Shown piece after piece: positions 1-6,234 of a DNA stretch of 7,694 bases; position 1 is the first letter of the stretch, and each line of letters starts with the position of its first letter. The stretch is from A37T11 sp964546645 (lineage in GTDB: Bacteria > Bacteroidota > Bacteroidia > Sphingobacteriales > Sphingobacteriaceae), in contig CAZJKM010000119.1 of NCBI GenBank assembly GCA_964546645.1, positions 1 through 7,694 of the forward strand, in the 5' to 3' direction. The notes below the pieces were generated by a model, which searched no databases, was not told the origin of the DNA, and was given only the letters and a program-made list of their open reading frames with translations. Both the position numbers and the translations under genes were made by a program.

Positions 1-80
1 GCGTCGCAGCATTTGACCTGCTGTCAGCCCTCTTGCTGTTCAGCTATTTCAACTACCTCCGCAAACATGAAAACGCTTAG
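1..80 (+). CDS. 3' end of an unidentified protein with a hydrophobic C-terminus (partial)
   Basis: Reading in frame 3 from base 3 gives an open frame of 25 codons that stops at TAG 78-80. The visible peptide starts VAAFDLLSALLLFSYFNYL and ends in a short charged tail (RKHENA). A hydrophobic, aromatic-rich stretch followed by basic residues looks like the last transmembrane helix of a membrane protein with a cytoplasmic tail. The frame stays open to the left edge, and its stop overlaps the next gene's ATG by 14 nt, the same compact arrangement seen between the genes downstream. This suggests it is the preceding member of the operon. Too little remains to name a family, and an accidental open frame cannot be excluded. 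Confidence 0.5.
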   Translation, partial: VAAFDLLSALLLFSYFNYLRKHENA

Positions 81-477
81 CTATTTTTTCTTCTACGCGT
101 ACATCGGACTGGTCAGCCTTGCCGGCTTCTGGGGGGCTTTCCTGAATGCGCCCCTCGACCACCAGCTGCTGTTCCAGCTGGATACCAGGGACCTCCCTGA
201 TTATACACGTACCAATATGTTGAGCCAATACCGTTTCCTGAGGGCCATTGAACTGGGATTCGGCCTGTTCTCTTTTCTCTTTGCCAAAGCCATTTTTACC
301 GAAAGAGCATTCAACCGGTTATTTCTCAGTATCATGGCACTGGGCATACTGGCAAGGCTCGTCTCCCTCTTCTATGAAGGGAATCCCAGCTGGCTCACCT
401 GGTTTTTCCTGGTGTTTGAAGGGGTCGGTGCCCTCATCATCTTTCTGTACACCCGTAAAACCCCGGATAAACCATGA
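67..477 (+). CDS. Small four-helix membrane protein, DUF4345-like
   Basis: This 136-residue protein has four hydrophobic segments at about residues 5-26, 57-78, 85-103 and 108-128 and a short charged C-terminus, so it should be a polytopic inner-membrane protein with no enzymatic motif. The layout resembles DUF4345: an Arg opening helix 2 (R56/R59), an A-R-L segment in helix 3 (residues 96-98), a Gly-Asn-Pro turn (105-107) and a Glu in helix 4 (E118). I recognised this from memory, not by a search. A TTG at 13 would extend the frame by 18 residues, but those codons give a Cys/Ser/Thr-rich stretch and overlap the upstream coding frame, so ATG 67 is preferred. Its start overlaps the upstream stop by 14 nt, and its TGA overlaps the patatin ATG by 4 nt (ATGA), so it is probably co-translated. 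The function of the family is unknown. In this setting a membrane anchor or partner for the lipid enzymes is plausible but unproven. Confidence 0.72.
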   Translation: MKTLSYFFFYAYIGLVSLAGFWGAFLNAPLDHQLLFQLDTRDLPDYTRTNMLSQYRFLRAIELGFGLFSFLFAKAIFTERAFNRLFLSIMALGILARLVSLFYEGNPSWLTWFFLVFEGVGALIIFLYTRKTPDKP

Positions 478-1898
478 GTACACCCAAACGATCACTGGTA
501 CTTGCCGGAGGAGGAGTACGGCTGGCCTACCAGGCGGGAGTGCTGCAAGCCCTGGAAGAGGAAGGGCTGTCTTTCAGCCATGTGGATGGCACCTCAGGAG
601 GTATCTTCAATGCAGCGATGATGGCCTCCGGGTTATCGCCTGAGGAAATGAGCCATCGCTGGCGCAACCTTAACCTGGTGCACTTCATGGCACCCAACCG
701 GTTCTGGAACTACTTCAGGCCGTCCCGTATAACGGGCATGGCCGGCCTGGGCGGTATACGGAAAAAAGTATTCCCGGCGCTCGGGATTGATCCGGAGAAA
801 ATCAGGAGTGGCACAGGCATAGCCGCTACTTTCAACGTATGCAATTTTTCGGACAAAACGGTGGAATCCATTCCACGGCAGCAGGTCACGGAAGATCACC
901 TGGCCGCCGGCGTTTCGCTGCCGATGGCCATGCCGGCGGTCCGTATCGGCGCCGACTGGTATACGGATGCCGTATGGATCAAAGATGCCAACCTGATGGA
1001 GGCAGTGAAACAGGGAGCTGAAGAGATCTGGCTGGTGTGGGCCATCGGCAATAACCGGGAGTACCTGCCCGGGCTGTTCAACCAATACGTGCACATGATT
1101 GAAATGAGCGCCAATGGCGGTCTGCTGCTGGAGTTTGAACAACTCGCTGCCGTGAATGAACGGATCAGCGAAGGCCGGTCGCCGTACGGACAAACCCACC
1201 CCATCGTACTGCACGTGATCAGGCCGGCGTTGCCGTTACCGCTGGACCCGGACCTGTTCTTCGACCGTATTGATACGGCTACCCTGATCAACAAGGGATA
1301 CGCCGATACCAAAGCTTACCTGCGCAACCGCCAACCCGACGGTATTATCCCCGGCATCCGCAGCACCGCCATGAAAGAGCCGGACATTACCCTGAGCTTC
1401 CGGCAACATTATGGCGGATCACTCAAACTGTCAAAAAAACCAGTCCACGTCTGTTACTCAACAGCTTTTCATTTCTGTAACGGAGAAAAAGGGAAGTGCC
1501 TGGAACTGTTTTCCGATATCACCATCGGCCCGTTTGGCCGCCCGATACCAACTTTTGCCAACGAGGCCACCTTCGGGCGGTCGGGCAGGCAGACCGTCAT
1601 CCGCACCACATCCCTGTTCATGCATGCACAACAGATGTACCGTATCCGGGCTGTTATCAAACTCGGGGTAGTGGCTGACTGGCTGCTGGGGCTGGAATTC
1701 AAGACGGTGAAACTAACGATTTACCGCATACTGGATGACGGGACGGAATCTACTTTCCTGCAGGGCCGTTTGTCCCAACCCATCAGGCAACGCCTGCGTA
1801 ACTGTTTCTCCAGCAATGTGCGGCATCATCATGGCAGGGCATGGAAGATCATAAAAAAATTCACACTCATTAAACAACTCTACCGGCATGAAATTTAA
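474..1898 (+). CDS. Patatin-like phospholipase with a C-terminal accessory domain
   Basis: Predicted serine lipid acyl hydrolase with the Ser-Asp dyad of patatins. The oxyanion-hole glycine loop is G12-G13-G14-V-R16, the nucleophile elbow is G39-T-S41-G-G43, and the catalytic Asp is D165 in Y-T-D-A. Most patatins have Asp-Gly here, so the Ala at 166 is a small deviation. The catalytic domain spans about residues 5-290. There is no signal peptide, so it should act in the cytoplasm or at the inner face of the membrane. At 474 residues it is longer than a minimal bacterial patatin of about 300. The extra part, about 303-474, is predicted to be beta-rich and ends in a basic amphipathic tail (about 454-474) that could touch membrane. 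Motifs in the extension match the C-terminal region of the GMC oxidoreductase in this operon (see findings). The start shares ATGA with the upstream stop, and the end overlaps the phosphoesterase start by 11 nt. The substrate is unknown; phospholipid or another acyl ester is likely. Confidence 0.88.
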   Translation: MSTPKRSLVLAGGGVRLAYQAGVLQALEEEGLSFSHVDGTSGGIFNAAMMASGLSPEEMSHRWRNLNLVHFMAPNRFWNYFRPSRITGMAGLGGIRKKVFPALGIDPEKIRSGTGIAATFNVCNFSDKTVESIPRQQVTEDHLAAGVSLPMAMPAVRIGADWYTDAVWIKDANLMEAVKQGAEEIWLVWAIGNNREYLPGLFNQYVHMIEMSANGGLLLEFEQLAAVNERISEGRSPYGQTHPIVLHVIRPALPLPLDPDLFFDRIDTATLINKGYADTKAYLRNRQPDGIIPGIRSTAMKEPDITLSFRQHYGGSLKLSKKPVHVCYSTAFHFCNGEKGKCLELFSDITIGPFGRPIPTFANEATFGRSGRQTVIRTTSLFMHAQQMYRIRAVIKLGVVADWLLGLEFKTVKLTIYRILDDGTESTFLQGRLSQPIRQRLRNCFSSNVRHHHGRAWKIIKKFTLIKQLYRHEI

Positions 1899-3603
1899 GC
1901 CCCAACGGATGGTACGGTGGTACGATGTGATACAACTGGCCCGAACCGGTGTCAAAACCATCGTATCCTCTATCTTCGGCAACTTCGCTGATAAACGCGA
2001 ATTACAGGCTGCATTAAGCCGGGCGGAGCCGTTTGACTATACGGAGCGGGACGACCTATGGGTGGATTTCATTTCCGATCTGGGGGATGGCTTTGACGCT
2101 ACGTACACCATGGCCAGCCTGATGGCACAGGAGCAACTGACGACCGGGGGGCAGGTGCTTCAGCGCGGAAAGATATTGATCATGGGTGGTGACGAAGTTT
2201 ATCCGACACCGGAAAAAGAACATTATGAAAACCGGCTGCAAGGCCCGTACAACGCTGCGTTTCCGTGGCAGGAAAACCAAACCGACGCCGAACGGCCACA
2301 CCTGTTTGCCATTCCGGGCAATCACGACTGGTATGACGGGCTAACCAACTTCATCAAATTATTTTGCCAGAACCGCTCCCTGGGTAACTGGCATACCCAG
2401 CAAAAAAGAAGCTACTTTGCGCTGAAGCTGGCGCACAACATCTGGATATGGGGTATTGATGTACAACTCAATGCGGATATTGATTACCCTCAGCTCTGCT
2501 ATTTTGAAACCATTGCTAACGAGATGCCGGCCGGCAGCAAAGTTATTCTCTGTACGGCCGAACCCGGATGGATATACCAGGGGGTGCCGGCCATGGAACA
2601 CACTTACCGGCGGCTTGAGTTTTTCAAAAGCAGGTTCTTTAAAAACGGGAAGATCACACTACTGGCAACACTGACCGGCGACATGCACCATTATTCACGC
2701 TATGCGGCAACGGACGGGAATGGCCGGGAATACCACCAGCTGATTACTGCCGGCGGTGGTGGCGCTTTTATGCATCCTACCCACTTTCTGGCCGATGAGA
2801 TCGCCATTAACGGAGATGCAACCGCCCGGCTGAAAAAAACGTACCCGGACAAGCAGACATCGCGTGTCATGGCTTTCGGCAACCTGCTTTTCCCCTTTCT
2901 CAACTGGCAGCTACCCCTTACGTTCGGCCTGTTGCACCTGTTCACGTCATGGTTCCTGCAAAGTACCACGAAATACCGGGACGGCGCCGCCGGACATTCC
3001 TTTATGGAAATGCTGGCTGAACATGAGCTCTCTTTCAGCAGTATCGGTGCCATCCTGCAGATCATACAGCATGCCTTGTCACATAACCCCGCTGTAGTGT
3101 TGCTTAACCTGTTGCTGGCAGGCGGTATTGCCGCTTTTACGGATACCACTTATGGCAAAGGGAAACTGAACTGGATAGCCGGCGGGCTGCACACCCTGTT
3201 GCAGGTAGTCAATTTTTATGTACTGATCTGGGTGATCTCGCGTATCAACCTGCACCTGTTGGCGTTACCATTGGAAAACAGCTGGCAGGTAACCCTTTTT
3301 ACATTGCAAATGGTCATCGGCGGAGGGCTGGTCAGTGGCATCCTTTTCGGGTTGTACCTGTTGGCCAGCACCCTTCTCTTCAACGCACACCCCACAGAAG
3401 CTTTTTCATCCATGCGCATTTCCGGCTATAAAAACTTCCTGCGTATGCATATCACGGAAAATACGGTTACCATTTATCCCATCGGGGTGAAGAAAGTGGT
3501 TTCCGACTGGACGAACATCAGTAAAGGCGAAGAAAAACCCGTATTTCAGGGTACCGGAATTGATTACGGGCTTATTGAGGCTCCTATTGTTATACATCAC
3601 TGA
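1888..3603 (+). CDS. Calcineurin-like metallophosphoesterase fused to a membrane domain
   Basis: 571 residues in two parts. The N-terminal part (about 55-300) is a calcineurin-like phosphoesterase: a D64-L-G-D67-G block I, G-G-D102 block II, G-N145-H146-D147 block III and G-D265-M-H267-H268 as block V. After this comes a four-glycine loop (289-292) with H296 and H299. The usual His of block I (D-x-H) is absent, and where the separate His motif is expected the protein has C-T-A-E-P-G-W (222-228). From memory these replacements are conserved in this subfamily, so the enzyme is probably active. The C-terminal part has hydrophobic segments at about 330-357, 401-417, 430-450 and 470-498, so it should be anchored in the inner membrane. 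A soluble tail of about 70 residues follows. There is no signal peptide, so the catalytic domain is probably cytoplasmic. Its ATG overlaps the patatin stop by 11 nt, and the GMC gene follows after 8 nt. Hydrolysis of a phosphomonoester or phosphodiester is inferred; the substrate is unknown. Confidence 0.87.
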   Translation: MKFKPQRMVRWYDVIQLARTGVKTIVSSIFGNFADKRELQAALSRAEPFDYTERDDLWVDFISDLGDGFDATYTMASLMAQEQLTTGGQVLQRGKILIMGGDEVYPTPEKEHYENRLQGPYNAAFPWQENQTDAERPHLFAIPGNHDWYDGLTNFIKLFCQNRSLGNWHTQQKRSYFALKLAHNIWIWGIDVQLNADIDYPQLCYFETIANEMPAGSKVILCTAEPGWIYQGVPAMEHTYRRLEFFKSRFFKNGKITLLATLTGDMHHYSRYAATDGNGREYHQLITAGGGGAFMHPTHFLADEIAINGDATARLKKTYPDKQTSRVMAFGNLLFPFLNWQLPLTFGLLHLFTSWFLQSTTKYRDGAAGHSFMEMLAEHELSFSSIGAILQIIQHALSHNPAVVLLNLLLAGGIAAFTDTTYGKGKLNWIAGGLHTLLQVVNFYVLIWVISRINLHLLALPLENSWQVTLFTLQMVIGGGLVSGILFGLYLLASTLLFNAHPTEAFSSMRISGYKNFLRMHITENTVTIYPIGVKKVVSDWTNISKGEEKPVFQGTGIDYGLIEAPIVIHH

Positions 3604-3611
3604 CTAAGAAC

Positions 3612-5963
3612 ATGAAAAACAGACTATCAGCTCCCATCACAGCACTCAAAAACCATTACGATGTAGTGGTCATCGGGTCAGGATATGGCGGAAGCATTGC
3701 CGCATCCCGTATGGCACGCCTGGGGAAACAGGTATGTTTGCTTGAAAAGGGCCGGGAATTCCTGCCCGGCGAATTTCCGGCCGGACTGGCGGCAGCCACC
3801 AGGGAAATGCAGCTCAGCAAAGGCAAACTACAGGTAGGGCCCAAGGACGGGCTGTATGAATTTGTGGTAGGCGACGATATCAGTGTGTTCAAGGGATGCG
3901 GCCTCGGCGGTACATCGCTGGTTAACGCCAATGTATCCATCGAAGCGGAAGAGCGGGTGTTTGATGATCCAAGGTGGCCGGAAGAAATCCGGGAACACCC
4001 CGAAACATTGAAAACAGGTATCGAACGTGCCCGGCAGATGCTGCAGCCGAACCCTTATCCGGAAGGTCGTGACGGCTACCCGTTGCTTAATAAAACGCAG
4101 GCCCTGCGGCGGTCGGCTGCCCATATGAATGAACCCTTCCGGTTAATGGATATCAATGTACGTTTTACTGACGGCCCCAACTATGCCGGGGTGGAACAGA
4201 AAAAGTGCAATAACTGCGGCGATTGCGTGACGGGATGCAACACCGGTGCCAAAAACACAACACAGATGAATTACCTGCCCGATGCCGCCGCACACGGAGC
4301 CCGGATATTTACCGAAGTATCGGTCAGCCACCTGGAACGCCGTGATGACCGCTGGCTGATATGGTTTGACCTGCCGCGTTCCGGACGTGACAAGTTTAAA
4401 GCACCATTGCTATTTATTACGGCTGACAATGTGATCCTCGGTGCCGGCTCGCTGGGTAGTACGGAGATACTGGCACGATCGGCCGACAGAGGTCTGGAGT
4501 TGTCCGGCATGCTCGGAAAACGGTTCACAGGCAATGGTGACGTGCTGGGTTTCGGTTATAACAACGACACGGCAATCAACGGTATCGGATTGGGTAACCG
4601 GATAAAAGCAGGTGTAACCGGAAAAGTAGGGCCCTGTATCACCGGAGCCATCGACCTGCGTCACCGTCCGGATCTGGGAGAAGGAATGACACTGGAAGAA
4701 GGGACGGTCCCCCACCCCATCCGCCGCGTATTGGCTTCGGCACTCATTCCGCTGTCCCGAGTGATCGGACGGGATACCGATCGTGGCGGTGCCGACTATC
4801 TGAGGGAAAAATGGCGGGAACTGAAAAGCTTTATGACCGGCCCGTTCCGCGGTGCCATGAACAATACACAGATTTACCTGGTCATGACCCACGACGATGG
4901 TAACGGCGAACTGGAGCTGAAAGAGAACCGGATAAACATCAAATGGCCCGGCGTCGGCAAGCAGGAAATCTTTCAGAAAGTAAACCAGCGTCTGCAGGAT
5001 GCCACCACCGCCCTCGGGGGCAATTATGTGAGAAGTCCGGCCTGGACCAAACTGCTGAATTACGATCTGGTTACCGTGCACCCCTTGGGTGGCTGCATCA
5101 TGGCTGACACAGCTGAAACAGGCGTTGTGAACCATCGCGGACAGGTGTACGCCGGAAAAAGCGGTTCGGATGTGTACCCGGGATTGTATGTGATGGATGG
5201 CGCCGTTATCCCCCGCACGTTGGGAACGAATCCGTTGCTGACGATATCCGGACTGGCTGAGCGGAACTGCCGCCTGATCGCCGAAAACGAAGGCCTGCAC
5301 CTGTCCTATGCCCCGGCTGCCGCCATTCCGCAGGGAAAAACCGATACCACCGGTATCCAATTTACAGAAACCATGCGGGGGAGTTTTAGGAAGGCGGGAG
5401 AGCAGGACGACCAACCATTTGAATTCACGCTGACGATACTGGCACCGGACATCTCCGGCTTTATAGCGGACGAAAACCATGAGGGCGGCATGGCCGGGTC
5501 AGTCAACGCACCGTCCCTCTCGTCTGATCCGCTGACCATCAGCCACGGCGTGTTCAATCTGTTTGTCTCTGACCCCGGACGCAACGATGTGAAGCTAATG
5601 AAGTACACGATGCAGCTGCACAGTACAGAGGGCCGCACGTATTATTTTAAAGGTTATAAAGAGATCGAAAACAATCCCGGATTTGATGTCTGGAAAGACA
5701 CGACGGTATTATTTATTACCTTGTTTGATGGGCCTGATGACCAGCACCCGGTGCTGGGGGAGGGACAACTGAAAATCCTGCCGCGTGATTTTCTGAAACA
5801 GATCGGAACGATCACCGCCATCCGGCCCCGCAACCGGCTGGATGCGGTATGGGCGCTGATCCGGTTCGGATTGTTATTCGGCGGTAATGTTTTTAAAACC
5901 TACTTCCGGTTCCGCAGGGGCCGGAAAGCGGTTGCAGAAAAAAGGACGGACAACGTGGTTTAA
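3612..5963 (+). CDS. GMC oxidoreductase, cholesterol-oxidase type, with C-terminal extension
   Basis: FAD-dependent alcohol oxidase or dehydrogenase of 783 residues. A Rossmann fold opens the protein with G22-S-G24-Y-G-G27 and an acidic strand end (L-L-E45-K-G). The GMC C-terminal catalytic region has H490-P-L-G-G-C495 and G-T-N540-P-L-L, the His and Asn expected to act on the alcohol. Residues 199-209 hold C-N-N-C-G-D-C-V-T-G-C, a ferredoxin-like Cys pattern that, from memory, recurs in this cholesterol-oxidase-like branch. The core ends near residue 565. An extra domain at about 580-735 follows, resembling the one found in GMC proteins fused to alpha/beta hydrolases in other bacteria. A hydrophobic segment (743-765) and an Arg/Lys-rich tail (766-777) suggest membrane association. 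There is no secretion signal, so it is probably cytoplasmic. Last gene of the operon, 8 nt after the phosphoesterase. The substrate is probably a sterol-like or other hydrophobic alcohol, not necessarily cholesterol. Confidence 0.9.
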   Translation: MKNRLSAPITALKNHYDVVVIGSGYGGSIAASRMARLGKQVCLLEKGREFLPGEFPAGLAAATREMQLSKGKLQVGPKDGLYEFVVGDDISVFKGCGLGGTSLVNANVSIEAEERVFDDPRWPEEIREHPETLKTGIERARQMLQPNPYPEGRDGYPLLNKTQALRRSAAHMNEPFRLMDINVRFTDGPNYAGVEQKKCNNCGDCVTGCNTGAKNTTQMNYLPDAAAHGARIFTEVSVSHLERRDDRWLIWFDLPRSGRDKFKAPLLFITADNVILGAGSLGSTEILARSADRGLELSGMLGKRFTGNGDVLGFGYNNDTAINGIGLGNRIKAGVTGKVGPCITGAIDLRHRPDLGEGMTLEEGTVPHPIRRVLASALIPLSRVIGRDTDRGGADYLREKWRELKSFMTGPFRGAMNNTQIYLVMTHDDGNGELELKENRINIKWPGVGKQEIFQKVNQRLQDATTALGGNYVRSPAWTKLLNYDLVTVHPLGGCIMADTAETGVVNHRGQVYAGKSGSDVYPGLYVMDGAVIPRTLGTNPLLTISGLAERNCRLIAENEGLHLSYAPAAAIPQGKTDTTGIQFTETMRGSFRKAGEQDDQPFEFTLTILAPDISGFIADENHEGGMAGSVNAPSLSSDPLTISHGVFNLFVSDPGRNDVKLMKYTMQLHSTEGRTYYFKGYKEIENNPGFDVWKDTTVLFITLFDGPDDQHPVLGEGQLKILPRDFLKQIGTITAIRPRNRLDAVWALIRFGLLFGGNVFKTYFRFRRGRKAVAEKRTDNVV

Positions 5964-6234
5964 CGGTGTTTGTATACTGGTAATTGATGTTCAGAGCATC
6001 AATATTTAATAGGGTTTCGCTATCCTTTTACCAATATATACTTCTCTGTTGAGTGATAACAAGCTGTTCCTTTGAAATACCAAATTATTCCTATGTGCTG
6101 TAGTAATTGTTGATCCAATTTCAACACCTGAACGTCTATTATTTTGTGGCAAGCATGGTGATAGCCGCTAAACTTTACTATTTTAGTGCCTTCTTAAGGA
6201 TTAAAAATCCCTAATCAAATAATCACTAATTCAA
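5964..6234. other. AT-rich intergenic region between the lipid operon and hsdM
   Basis: No gene is recognisable here. It is clearly more AT-rich than the operon before it. It contains a hairpin near the operon end (5983-6003, listed separately), a second short inverted repeat TGTTGA/TCAACA (6108-6113 and 6121-6126, 7-nt loop), and two similar stretches CTAATCAAAT (6211-6220) and CTAATTCAAAT (6226-6236), the second overlapping the hsdM ATG. The hsdM promoter should lie here. I looked for the Bacteroidota -7 element TAnnTTTG and found only near matches without a well-spaced TTG at -33, for example TTATTTTG around 6140-6147, so no promoter is called. Confidence 0.7.
5983..6003 (+). terminator. 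Possible weak terminator after the lipid operon
   Basis: ATTGATG (5983-5989) and CATCAAT (5997-6003) form a perfect 7-bp inverted repeat around a 7-nt loop, beginning 20 nt after the stop codon of the oxidoreductase gene. The position suits an operon end. The stem is AT-rich and is followed by ATTTAAT rather than a clean T-run, so as an intrinsic terminator it would be weak. Confidence 0.35.

Noticed and set aside
13..66. TTG-initiated extension of the DUF4345-like protein
   Set aside because: The added residues are Cys/Ser/Thr-rich and overlap the upstream reading frame, whereas ATG 67 opens directly into the first membrane helix.
633..1214. Minus-strand open frame of 193 codons opposite the patatin gene
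   Set aside because: Antisense shadow of a gene with an intact catalytic dyad; its translation is His/Arg/Pro-rich and shows no family features.
2700..3149. Minus-strand open frame of 149 codons opposite the phosphoesterase gene
   Set aside because: Shadow of a well-supported gene; no motif, and no start context or neighbour that argues for it.
4410..5480. Long minus-strand open frame of 356 codons inside the GMC oxidoreductase gene
   Set aside because: It lies wholly antisense to a gene with clear FAD and GMC motifs. The product shows no recognisable domain, and such frames are common opposite GC-rich coding DNA.
6108..6126. Inverted repeat TGTTGA/TCAACA as an operator or second terminator
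   Set aside because: A 6-bp stem with a 7-nt loop and no T-run or second copy; frequent by chance at this composition.
6155..6214. Nineteen-codon open frame in the intergenic region
   Set aside because: Too short, no ribosome binding signal, no recognisable peptide, and expected by chance in AT-rich DNA.
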